Of a DNA stretch of 5,762 bases, positions 1 to 5,762 are shown in pieces. Under the pieces are notes generated by a model, which saw only the letters and a list, made by a program, of their open reading frames with translations, was not told the origin of the DNA and searched no databases. The stretch's first letter is position 1. Every line of letters starts with the position of its first letter. Both the position numbers and the translations under genes were made by a program. The DNA comes from an uncultured Acidobacteriota bacterium (lineage in GTDB: Bacteria; Acidobacteriota; Thermoanaerobaculia; Gp7-AA8). The DNA lies in contig CAMPKJ010000298.1 of NCBI GenBank assembly GCA_946887105.1, positions 1 to 5,762 on the forward strand. Reading direction: 5' to 3'.

Positions 1-20
1 GACTTTGCGACTTTGCGACT
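1..20. repeat. short tandem repeat, 8-base unit x2.5
   Basis: The first 20 bases read GACTTTGC twice followed by GACT. The array runs into the left edge, so its full copy number is unknown. It covers the 5' end of the kinase frame, including the only visible start candidate, TTG at 13. Because the unit is 8 bases, a change in copy number would shift the reading frame if the repeat is translated. It may equally be a chance duplication. Confidence 0.6.
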
Positions 21-1326
21 CTCCACCCGCATCCTCCTCGCCGTCTCCGCGACCGCGCTCTTCGCGTTCGTGATGGCGTTCGCGTTGCTGCGCATCGCCA
101 CGATCGCGGAGCTTCCGGAGAGCGCGGCGTGGGCGATCGCGATGGTGATGACCATTCCGTTCGTGCTGTGGAGCGCGGGCGAGATCCGGCGGTACGTCAC
201 GCACGCGCTGGGCGGGCTGGATGACGGACTGCGCGCGTTTCGCGATGGCGACTACAGCATGCGCCTGGCCGCGCCGCCGCGCGATGAAGTGACGGCGGTG
301 AAGAAGCTCTACAACGATGTCGCCGATCTCCTCCGCGCGCAGCGCACGGACGTCTATCAGAAGGAGCTGGTGCTCGACACCATCCTGCAGCGCACGCCGA
401 TGGCGGTGGTGCTCGTCGACGCCAGTGGCCGCGTTGCTTATTCGAACACCGCGGCGCGCGAGCTGCTCGCGGATGGGAAACGCCTCGACGGCCACAAATT
501 CACCGACATCCGCGAGCAACTCGCCGTCCCGATGCGCGACGCGCTCGCGAGCTCCGGCGACGCGATCGTCACCGTGCGCACGGCGGAGCACGACGAGACG
601 TTTCATCTCACCCAGCGCAAGTTCCGCCTGAACGCGCTCGAGCACCGGCTGATCCTCATCGAGCGCCTCACGTCCGAGCTGCGCCGTCAGGAAGTGGCGG
701 TGTGGAAGAAGGCCATCCGCGTGATCAATCACGAGCTGAACAACACCATTGCCCCCATCAGCTCTCTCTTCCACTCCGCGAAGCTCGCCCAGTCGATGCA
801 ACGCCACGACCGCCTCGGCGAGATCTACGAGACCATCGAAGAGCGGCTCGCCTATCTGCGCACGTTCCTCGAGTCGTACGCGCAATTCGCGCGCATTCCG
901 CCGCCGCAGCGCGTGGCGACGACCTGGCAGGAGATCGTCGACGACGTGCGCGCGCTCTACGAATTCCGCACCGAGGGGGAACTGGGCATGGAAGTGGTCG
1001 CGGATCGTGCGCAGGTGCAGCAGGTGCTGATCAATCTCGTCAAGAACGCACACGAATCGGGCAGCGCCCCGCAGGACATCGTCGTGTCCGTGCAGCGCAA
1101 CATCGATGGCGTGGTCGTACGCGTGAGCGATCGCGGTGCCGGCATGTCCGAGGAAACCCTGCGCCAGGCGCTGGTCCCCTTCTACACCACCAAACCCGCG
1201 GGGTCAGGTCTCGGCCTGGCATTGTGCAACGAGATCATCGAGCTGCACGGCGGCCGCATGCGGCTGCAATCGGCGAAAGGGGAGGGGACGGTGGTGACGT
1301 GCTGGCTGCCCAATGGACCGGGTTGA
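13..1326 (+). CDS. NtrY-like membrane sensor histidine kinase (5' end uncertain)
   Basis: Sensor kinase of a two-component system: it should autophosphorylate a histidine from ATP and pass the phosphate to a response regulator not present here. Numbered from TTG at 13 (437 aa): two membrane segments at about 8-28 and 38-55 joined by a very short outer loop; a HAMP-like linker at about 60-108; a PAS domain from about 118 (TPMAVVLVDASGRVAYSN); an H-box INHELNNTIAPI with phospho-acceptor His240; and an ATPase domain with N-box NLVKNAHES (Asn341, Asn345), G1 box DRGAGM (373-378), F box PFYTTK and G2 box GSGLGLAL. The HELNNTIAPI form of the H-box is typical of NtrY-like kinases, which usually pair with NtrC-type regulators. 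All catalytic boxes are intact. TTG at 13 is the first visible start codon, but no ribosome binding site precedes it and the frame is open to base 1, so the gene may begin upstream. The input signal is unknown; with so little outside the membrane, sensing is probably in the membrane or by the PAS domain. Confidence 0.93.
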   Translation: MRLSTRILLAVSATALFAFVMAFALLRIATIAELPESAAWAIAMVMTIPFVLWSAGEIRRYVTHALGGLDDGLRAFRDGDYSMRLAAPPRDEVTAVKKLYNDVADLLRAQRTDVYQKELVLDTILQRTPMAVVLVDASGRVAYSNTAARELLADGKRLDGHKFTDIREQLAVPMRDALASSGDAIVTVRTAEHDETFHLTQRKFRLNALEHRLILIERLTSELRRQEVAVWKKAIRVINHELNNTIAPISSLFHSAKLAQSMQRHDRLGEIYETIEERLAYLRTFLESYAQFARIPPPQRVATTWQEIVDDVRALYEFRTEGELGMEVVADRAQVQQVLINLVKNAHESGSAPQDIVVSVQRNIDGVVVRVSDRGAGMSEETLRQALVPFYTTKPAGSGLGLALCNEIIELHGGRMRLQSAKGEGTVVTCWLPNGPG

Positions 1327-1356
1327 GAACGGGTGGCGCGCTCGCGACATGCGACG

Positions 1357-1366
1357 TATATCTATT
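1357..1366 (+). promoter_or_regulatory. possible weak -10-like A+T patch
   Basis: The 59-base gap between the kinase stop (1324-1326) and the exported-protein start holds one A+T-rich patch, TATATCTATT, which could serve as a -10 element for the gene at 1386. No acceptable -35 hexamer lies 16-18 bases upstream (the 17-base position reads TGGCGC). The gene may instead be read through from the kinase. This is a suggestion from composition only. Confidence 0.22.
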
Positions 1367-1372
1367 CGGAAT

Positions 1373-1380
1373 GAGGGGGG
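1373..1380 (+). promoter_or_regulatory. ribosome binding site deciding the start at 1386
   Basis: GAGGGGGG lies 5 bases before the ATG at 1386 and is the best Shine-Dalgarno-like sequence on the + strand here. It favours 1386 over the in-frame ATG at 1371, which would place the purine run inside the coding sequence. GAGG (1373-1376) is complementary to CCTC (1381-1384) across a GGGG loop, so a small 4-bp hairpin could cover the site. Confidence 0.65.
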
Positions 1381-1385
1381 CCTCC

Positions 1386-3380
1386 ATGAGCAAAGCAGCG
1401 CACGCCTCCGTTTTGATCTTCTTTCTCCTTCTTCCGGTATTTGCGCGCGCGACTGACCTGAGAGGTGACGTAGTCGTGCCATATTTTCGGAACGACGGCG
1501 GGTTCCGCTCGGAGTTGGTTGTTCACAATTATCGGATTGACCGCTCGACGTCGATGGAAGCAGTCGCATTTGCGTCAGGTTCTCGCATTGTGATAGCAAC
1601 CGCGGTACTTGCGCCGAAGGAGACAAAGACGTTTGCGATCGCAATGTCCCTGCGCAGAGGCGCACTACATATCTCGCACGACGGTGATCCCGGAGCGGTG
1701 GGCGCATCGGTACTGATCTCGAATGTCGCGAAGGCGCTCTTTGTCAAAGCGAATGGGATTCGCAGGGACCGAGTCGTCGGGACGCGTTTCGCAGCGGTCG
1801 TGTGGAACCCCGCGCCCGGAACGTACGCCCAGATTGAGATTCACAACGCTTCGCCGGATCCGCGGCGTGTACAGCTATTCGCTTCGACTGATGGAGAACG
1901 GGCACTGGCGGGCTCTGTGCTGGTGGAGTCGTGGCGGAACGCGACGATCGATCTTAATCAGGCGCTTGCCGTTGCGGGGCGACGGATGCGCTCGAACGGC
2001 GCCCTCGGACTTGAACTTGCTCACGACGGCGCGCCAGGAACCGTCATCGCCAGCGGGCACCTTCTCAACGTTGCTGAACGCCATGCTGCCTCCATCAACT
2101 TCGTCGACCTCGATCATTCGCTTCACGACCGCAAGCTCCGAACGGCCTTCGCCTTTCTCGGGCCGCAGCCGTATAGCTACCGTTTCGAGCACGGCACCAC
2201 GTTTCGGTCGGTGTGTAATCTGTACAACGCAGGCGTCGGCCCGCTCACTATCGTCGCGACATGGGTGAACCCGGGAGCGGGGCCGATCGTACTCGGATCC
2301 GTCTCTCTTGCCGCTCATTCAACATTCACGTTTGACCTTTCCGAACTTCAGGGACTTGGTGTGCTGCCTGCCGATGCGCATCACGGCGCGATCGAACTCG
2401 CCTACTCCGGTTCCAGCCGGCTCGTTGCCCAGACGATGAGTCTCGACCAAAGTGCCGGTTATCGTTACAACCTCGTAAGCACAATGAGTGGCGAGTTGTC
2501 GGATGTCGTGGGCTCCGACTATTGGCAGATCGGCGCCTACGCGACTACCCTGGTGGGCGTTACAAGTGGCTCAGCGGAGACCGACGTCTATACTGTCGAG
2601 CTCTTCGAAAGAGGCACGAAGTTCACACTTGAGACTTTCAAGTTGGATCCAGGCGCCTCGACAATACTCAATCTTCGTAGCATCCTCGGCGGAGCTGTGG
2701 ACCGATCAGGATCATTATCGATTCGTGGTGCCCGTGGAACACAAACGGATTTCATGTTTGAACGGCTGCTCATCAACGGGTCCCCGTCGCCGATCGCGGC
2801 GTCAGTGGAGTCGATGTATGACCTTGACGGTGGCGGTGACATGCGGCCGTTCAGCCTCACGCTGGAAACCGAGCTGCCCGCCGAGCTCGACCAGGACGAT
2901 GAGCCACCGGCGACAGTCGACGTGATGGTCAGTTCGTTCATTCGCTATGCGGATGGAAGCATCGTCTTTGGAGCGGGCGGCGTCTCGTTCTACGCGTCTT
3001 CCGGCATTTCGATATACCAGTGGGGATCTGCCGCAACCGTCACCATATCCCCGGAGGGTTCGGAGTGGGACGGTTGGATCGAAGGCGGCTACCTCGATGA
3101 ATGCAGCGACATGTACTTCACACATGTAATCACGATGAAGATCACTAACAGCGCGTACGCCTTCGTATCTCATGATGCGCCAAATCACCGCTGCCTCTGG
3201 CGTGCGACGTGTAGCGGCACGTGCCCGGGAGCCATCGATCACTACTCCACCGAGAATCAGTTTGGGACGTGCTTCACAGGGACGCGCGTATTCAAGCAGT
3301 GTTGGGACTTTTGGGTGAGCGGCACCTGCACGCCTCGTCTGGTTTGCACCGGCAGAACCGTACCGGGCGTATGTAATTGA
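1386..3380 (+). CDS. exported four-repeat protein with cysteine-rich C-terminus, function unknown
   Basis: I do not recognise a named family. The 664-aa product starts with a clear Sec signal peptide: charged start MSKAAH, hydrophobic core at 8-19 and a likely signal peptidase I site after Ala-Arg-Ala at 20-22. The body has four related segments at about 32-113, 138-228, 264-354 and 380-464. Each carries a central strand ending in a hydrophobic pair (VLAPKETKTFAI, VLVESWRNATIDL, VSLAAHSTFTFDL, FKLDPGASTILNL), then Gly-Ala/Ser-Leu/Ile, then a closing hairpin ending in Asn or Asp. The first two share Gly-x-Pro-Gly. The pattern suggests beta-sandwich-like units. After an acidic linker (about 494-507) comes a C-terminal part with nine cysteines at 573-663, apart from which only Cys277 is seen, implying disulfides outside the cytoplasm. 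ATG 1386 is chosen for its ribosome binding site and signal peptide. The next gene begins 5 bases after the stop. Adhesion or another surface role is possible but unproven. Confidence 0.85.
   Translation: MSKAAHASVLIFFLLLPVFARATDLRGDVVVPYFRNDGGFRSELVVHNYRIDRSTSMEAVAFASGSRIVIATAVLAPKETKTFAIAMSLRRGALHISHDGDPGAVGASVLISNVAKALFVKANGIRRDRVVGTRFAAVVWNPAPGTYAQIEIHNASPDPRRVQLFASTDGERALAGSVLVESWRNATIDLNQALAVAGRRMRSNGALGLELAHDGAPGTVIASGHLLNVAERHAASINFVDLDHSLHDRKLRTAFAFLGPQPYSYRFEHGTTFRSVCNLYNAGVGPLTIVATWVNPGAGPIVLGSVSLAAHSTFTFDLSELQGLGVLPADAHHGAIELAYSGSSRLVAQTMSLDQSAGYRYNLVSTMSGELSDVVGSDYWQIGAYATTLVGVTSGSAETDVYTVELFERGTKFTLETFKLDPGASTILNLRSILGGAVDRSGSLSIRGARGTQTDFMFERLLINGSPSPIAASVESMYDLDGGGDMRPFSLTLETELPAELDQDDEPPATVDVMVSSFIRYADGSIVFGAGGVSFYASSGISIYQWGSAATVTISPEGSEWDGWIEGGYLDECSDMYFTHVITMKITNSAYAFVSHDAPNHRCLWRATCSGTCPGAIDHYSTENQFGTCFTGTRVFKQCWDFWVSGTCTPRLVCTGRTVPGVCN
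1479..2777 (+). other. four degenerate protein repeats within the exported protein
   Basis: Reading the translation by eye, four segments fall into register: 1479-1724, 1797-2069, 2175-2447 and 2523-2777. The first three carry His-Asn or Tyr-Asn near their start (VVHN, EIHN, LYN). All four carry a mid-segment strand followed by a small loop and an FAI/IDL/FDL/LNL-type strand, then a Gly-Ala/Ser-Leu/Ile strand. The fourth is the most divergent and lacks the opening Asn. The repeats are not visible at DNA level, so the duplications are old. Confidence 0.5.
3093..3380 (+). other. cysteine-rich C-terminal tail of the exported protein
   Basis: Residues 570-664 contain nine cysteines (573, 603, 609, 613, 629, 639, 648, 654, 663) along with several Trp residues. 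The odd number leaves one unpaired, unless it pairs with Cys277 in the third repeat or binds something else. The tail is unlike the repeat region and probably forms a small disulfide-held module after export. No CxxC or CxxCH haem motif is present. Confidence 0.55.
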
Positions 3381-3385
3381 GCATC

Positions 3386-3988
3386 ATGCAGCCCGAACGC
3401 GATTTGGGTTTCTGCCGCCCGGCGCGCATGGTTCGCACAGATCGGATCGTCCATGCTCCGCACGCAGATCTCCGGACGACGTTCGTCTGTCGCCTGCTGC
3501 GGGATGGCACGATGGCCGAAGAGGTCGTGATCGAGAATGGTCACGAGCGGCGGATGGCGCCCGAGCGCACGGGCATGATCGAGAGAGTGCCGCTCGGCGG
3601 TACCGCATATGACGTCGATGGCGTGATCTTCGGCGACGAAGGCGATCTCGATCATGCACTCATCACGTATGCCGAAAGGCGGCCCGCTCGGATCGAGCTG
3701 TACGGCCCCGGTAACGATCTTCGGGCGGTGATTACGATCGAGTCTGTGCCGACCGCAGAAGGAGAGCGTGTCATCACACGGTTGGACGGCAACGTTGTTC
3801 TGTCCGACAGGATGATCTCGCGTGACACGCGCGGCCGCGTCGAGTCCATTACGGAGGGTGATCGGATCGAACGTCACCGATACACCGACAACGCGATTGG
3901 CGACTGGATCGCTGACGAGATGACGGTCGAGCAGAATGGAATCGAGGTCCTGCGCGCGCGGTGGTCCCGCACGATCGAGTACTGGTGA
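3386..3988 (+). CDS. small protein with degenerate YD/RHS-like motifs, function unknown
   Basis: Encodes 200 aa from ATG 3386. An in-frame TTG at 3377 would overlap the preceding stop by 3 bases, and a later ATG at 3428 is also possible; none has a convincing ribosome binding site. ATG 3386, 5 bases after the stop of the exported-protein gene, is chosen as the likeliest coupled start. There is no signal peptide or membrane segment, so the product is probably cytoplasmic unless exported another way. The C-terminal half shows three YD-like units: LYGPGNDLRAVI (105-116), SRDTRGRVESI (145-155) and YTDNAIGDWIADEM (166-179), ending with RTIEYW. This resembles the Tyr-Asp-x-x-Gly-Asn-Trp and Arg-x-Ile-x-Tyr pattern at the end of many YD/RHS-like proteins, but is too short and degenerate for an RHS toxin shell. 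The tight coupling suggests a role connected to the exported protein. It converges on the ABC permease gene. Confidence 0.72.
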   Translation: MQPERDLGFCRPARMVRTDRIVHAPHADLRTTFVCRLLRDGTMAEEVVIENGHERRMAPERTGMIERVPLGGTAYDVDGVIFGDEGDLDHALITYAERRPARIELYGPGNDLRAVITIESVPTAEGERVITRLDGNVVLSDRMISRDTRGRVESITEGDRIERHRYTDNAIGDWIADEMTVEQNGIEVLRARWSRTIEYW

Positions 3989-3997
3989 CAGCTCACC
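3984..3997. repeat. inverted repeat holding both convergent stop codons
   Basis: GGTGA (3984-3988), a CAGC loop, then TCACC (3993-3997) form a perfect 5-bp inverted repeat. The left arm contains the TGA of the + strand gene and the right arm the TGA of the - strand permease gene. No T-run follows on either strand, so it is not a standard intrinsic terminator. The symmetry follows partly from two TGA stops facing each other and may have no role. Confidence 0.4.
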
Positions 3998-4964
3998 CGA
4001 ATACGTCCCGCGTGGTGAACAGGCCGAACGCGACGATCAGTGCGCCTGCCGCCCATCCCGCGAGCAGGGTGATGCAGAACGCCATGGACATGCCGTCGTA
4101 CGGCGGTGCCTGGCCGGTGTAGTAGTCGGCCAGTGGCAGTGCGCTGACGAAGAGATACTTGCCCGCGGTCCAGTCGGGGCTGATGCGCGTGAGGATCGTG
4201 CCGCCGATGAGCGACGCGATCATCGTTCCGATCGAGGCGGCGGATGACTTGAAGATGACGGACAGCATCAGCGAGATCGACGCGACCGCGAGCAATGCGA
4301 ACCACTGCAGGCCGTAGGCGATCAGCGCGTCCTGCCAGAGCGGGAGCTGGCGCACCTGGTCGAGCTTGAACGTCTCGCCGGTGATCTGGAAGCCGTTGTA
4401 CATCGGCATGTCCCAGCCGCCGGGCGGGAGCACGGGCGCGGTGACGATGTACGCGATCACGCCGCCGACGAGCAGCGTGAGCGATGCGAACAACCAAAGC
4501 GTGATCAGTTTCGCGGTCAGGATCTTTCGTCGTCGCACCGGCCTCGTGAGCAGTAGTTTGTCGGTGCCTTCCGCGTTTTCGGCGGAGACGATGTCGCTGC
4601 CGAGGACCGCGACCAGGAGCGGCAGCAGCCAGCCGGCGGCGTTTGCGAACGTGCGCACCACCAGCGGCGCGGTCGGCTGCTCGGGATTGATGCCGCGATC
4701 GAGATAGAACTGCAGGCGGCGGATCTCGGCCCGCATCGAACGCGCCCACGAGGCGTTGATCTGGCCGCGGCGCAGACGGTTCTCCGCGCGCGCGATCCGT
4801 TCCTGCAGGTCCGCGCGCCAGTTCGTGTTCTTCATCTGCCGCAGCTGGCGGTACTGCGAATACGACACGAGCAGCAGGATCACGAACATGATTCCGCAGA
4901 CGATGGCGAAGCGGCGGCGGCGCAGGAGCTTGAGAGTCTCGTTTTGAATCAGAGGAATGATCAT
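3993..4964 (-). CDS. ABC-2-type transporter permease
   Basis: Membrane subunit of an ABC exporter, partner of the ATPase encoded just upstream. From ATG at 4964 it is 323 aa; a TTG at 4970 would add two residues and overlap the ATPase stop. Six membrane spans are visible at about 19-37, 105-124, 152-176, 214-238, 242-260 and 294-315, with Arg-rich stretches (RRRR at 15-18, RPVRRRK at 141-147) on the cytoplasmic side, giving N-in/C-in topology. The cytoplasmic loop after span 2 has the typical ABC-2 permease feature EGTDKLLLTRPVRRRKIL, and the protein ends with RDVFG, a usual style for these permeases. The first outer loop (about 38-100) is long, charged and probably helical, with many Arg, Glu and Gln. 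Substrate cannot be read from the sequence. The start follows the ATPase stop by 2 bases, indicating translational coupling. Confidence 0.9.
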   Translation of the reverse strand: MIIPLIQNETLKLLRRRRFAIVCGIMFVILLLVSYSQYRQLRQMKNTNWRADLQERIARAENRLRRGQINASWARSMRAEIRRLQFYLDRGINPEQPTAPLVVRTFANAAGWLLPLLVAVLGSDIVSAENAEGTDKLLLTRPVRRRKILTAKLITLWLFASLTLLVGGVIAYIVTAPVLPPGGWDMPMYNGFQITGETFKLDQVRQLPLWQDALIAYGLQWFALLAVASISLMLSVIFKSSAASIGTMIASLIGGTILTRISPDWTAGKYLFVSALPLADYYTGQAPPYDGMSMAFCITLLAGWAAGALIVAFGLFTTRDVFG

Positions 4965-4969
4965 GATCA
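4958..4969. repeat. perfect 12-base palindrome at the ATPase/permease junction
   Basis: TGATCATGATCA equals its own reverse complement and consists of two TGATCA hexamers in tandem. Read on the - strand it contains the TGA stop of the ATPase (4969-4967), the 2-base gap and the ATG of the permease (4964-4962). The symmetry may be an accident of the stop-start overlap plus the Met-Ile-Ile codons, or could be a hairpin or protein site; nothing further supports a function. Confidence 0.5.
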
Positions 4970-5762
4970 ATCTACCGTCTCGCCGCCCGTGGCTTCGAGG
5001 AACATCTCCTCGAGCGATTGCACGCGCTGTCGCGCATGAAAGACGTCGATGCCGTTCTGCGTCAGCGCGGCGATGACCGGCGGCGCTTCGCTCTCCTCGA
5101 TGCTGGCCAGCAGCTTGTCGTCGGCGACCGACAGCTCCACGCCGCGATCGCGGAGGAGCAGCGCGGCGCGGTCCACATCGCCGACGCGCAACTCCATCAC
5201 CCGCTGGCTCGAGATCAGGTCGCGCACCGGGCCGCTGCGCAGGATTTTTCCCTTGTGAATGATGGCCACGCGATCGGCGGTGAGCTCGATCTCGGCGAGC
5301 AGATGGCTGGACACGAACACGGCCATGCCGCGCTCGATGGCCAGGCCGCGGATGAGCTCACGGATCTCGCGGATGCCGGCGGGATCGAGTCCGTTCGCCG
5401 GCTCGTCGAGGATCAGCACTCGCGGATTGCCGAGCATCGCCTGGGCGATGCCGAGGCGCTGGCGCATGCCGAGGGAGTACGTGCCGACGCGCTGATCGAG
5501 ACGGTGATCGAGATTGACCAGTGCGGCCACGCGTTCGATCTCGCTGTGCGGCACGCGCAGCATGCGCGCGAAATGCTCGAGGTTCTCGCGGCCGGTCATG
5601 AAGCGGTAGAGGTCGGGGTTCTCGACGATGCAGCCGATGCAGCGCATCGCTTTCTCGAAGTCGCGGCGGATGTCGTAATCGCAGATCGTGATGCGGCCGT
5701 GCGTCGGTCGGATGAGTCCAACGAGCATCCGGATCGTCGTCGTCTTCCCCGCACCGTTCGGC
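4967..5762 (-). CDS. ABC transporter ATP-binding protein (partial, 5' end outside window)
   Basis: ATPase subunit of the exporter, COG1131/CcmA-like class. The frame runs off the right edge: bases 5761-5735 encode PNGAGKTTT, the Walker A motif, and continue without a break into an internal ATG at 5728, which is therefore not the start. About 20-40 N-terminal residues are probably missing. Further motifs: Q-loop region IVENPDLYRFMTGRENL with Glu (5621-5623) where Gln is usual; signature YSLGMRQRLGIAQAML (from 5479) instead of LSGGQ; Walker B VLILDEP (5399-5419); D-loop GLDP; switch His in SSHLLAEIE (5303-5305). The Glu and the YSLGM signature are both common variants in this exporter branch, so the protein should be active. 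The C-terminal extension ends with SLEEMFLEATGG, the usual end of this class. The stop is 2 bases before the permease ATG, so the two genes form one operon transcribed leftward from a promoter outside the window. Confidence 0.95.
   Translation of the reverse strand, partial: PNGAGKTTTIRMLVGLIRPTHGRITICDYDIRRDFEKAMRCIGCIVENPDLYRFMTGRENLEHFARMLRVPHSEIERVAALVNLDHRLDQRVGTYSLGMRQRLGIAQAMLGNPRVLILDEPANGLDPAGIREIRELIRGLAIERGMAVFVSSHLLAEIELTADRVAIIHKGKILRSGPVRDLISSQRVMELRVGDVDRAALLLRDRGVELSVADDKLLASIEESEAPPVIAALTQNGIDVFHARQRVQSLEEMFLEATGGETVD

Noticed and set aside
702..1385. Upstream extension of the exported-protein frame through the kinase gene (892 residues in total)
   Set aside because: It is open only because the DNA is G+C-rich. 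It overlaps the kinase's H-box and ATPase domains, its translation is Arg-rich and featureless, and the signal peptide and ribosome binding site place the real start at 1386.
1327..1385. A sigma-54 promoter before the exported-protein gene, expected if the NtrY-like kinase system controlled it
   Set aside because: No GG-N10-GC pair with the usual TGGCAC/TTGCA surroundings is present; TGGCGC at 1334-1339 has no matching -12 element.
1327..1385. Intrinsic terminator after the kinase gene
   Set aside because: Only a 4-bp GAGG/CCTC stem at 1373-1384 and a GCGAC direct repeat (1344-1348, 1351-1355) are seen, with no T-run.
3257..3877. 206-codon open frame on the - strand opposite the small YD-like gene
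   Set aside because: No recognisable motif and no credible ribosome binding site. The + strand frame has YD-like motifs and fits tightly against its neighbour, so the - frame is its shadow.
3386..3988. RHS polymorphic toxin
   Set aside because: The protein is only 200 residues, its YD-like units are few and degenerate, and there is no RHS core or separate toxin tip.
3874..4749. 291-codon open frame on the - strand overlapping the permease
   Set aside because: The translation is mostly Arg, Ala and His without membrane spans, whereas the overlapping frame encodes a convincing six-span permease.
4967..5728. ATPase starting at the ATG at 5728
   Set aside because: The same frame continues upstream to the window edge and encodes the Walker A motif PNGAGKTTT, which the protein needs; the ATG is internal.

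Overview
The window looks like chromosomal DNA of a high-G+C, Gram-negative-type bacterium. It has dense genes, short or absent intergenic gaps, and classical signalling and transport families next to an exported protein with a signal peptide. The style would suit a soil or sediment lineage such as Acidobacteriota, but that placement is inferred from gene style and base composition only. No marker gene is present to prove it.

Layout, left to right: (1) + strand, from the left edge to 1326, a membrane-bound histidine kinase of the NtrY-like type (two membrane segments, HAMP-like linker, PAS, H-box, ATPase). Its true start may lie just outside the window. (2) A 59-base gap with a good ribosome binding site and a possible weak promoter. 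(3) + strand, 1386-3380, a 664-residue exported protein of unknown function, built from four related segments of roughly 80-90 residues plus a cysteine-rich C-terminal tail. (4) + strand, 3386-3988, a small protein of unknown function with degenerate YD/RHS-like motifs, starting 5 bases after the stop of the exported protein and so probably co-translated with it. (5) On the - strand, converging on it with only 4 bases between the stop codons, an ABC exporter pair: the ATPase (4967 to the right edge, cut just before its Walker A motif) followed by its six-span ABC-2-type permease (3993-4964). They are coupled through a 2-base gap that lies inside a perfect 12-base palindrome.

How the genes work together: the ATPase and permease form one export machine with unknown substrate. 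The kinase is probably half of a two-component system whose response regulator is not in the window. The exported protein and the small protein after it form a separate two-gene unit of unknown role. That unit also contains stretches of visibly lower G+C than the flanking genes, so it is the likeliest accessory part. No RNA gene, insertion sequence, CRISPR array or convincing terminator was seen. The most original material is the exported repeat protein with its coupled YD-like partner; the rest is recognisable, ordinary gene content.
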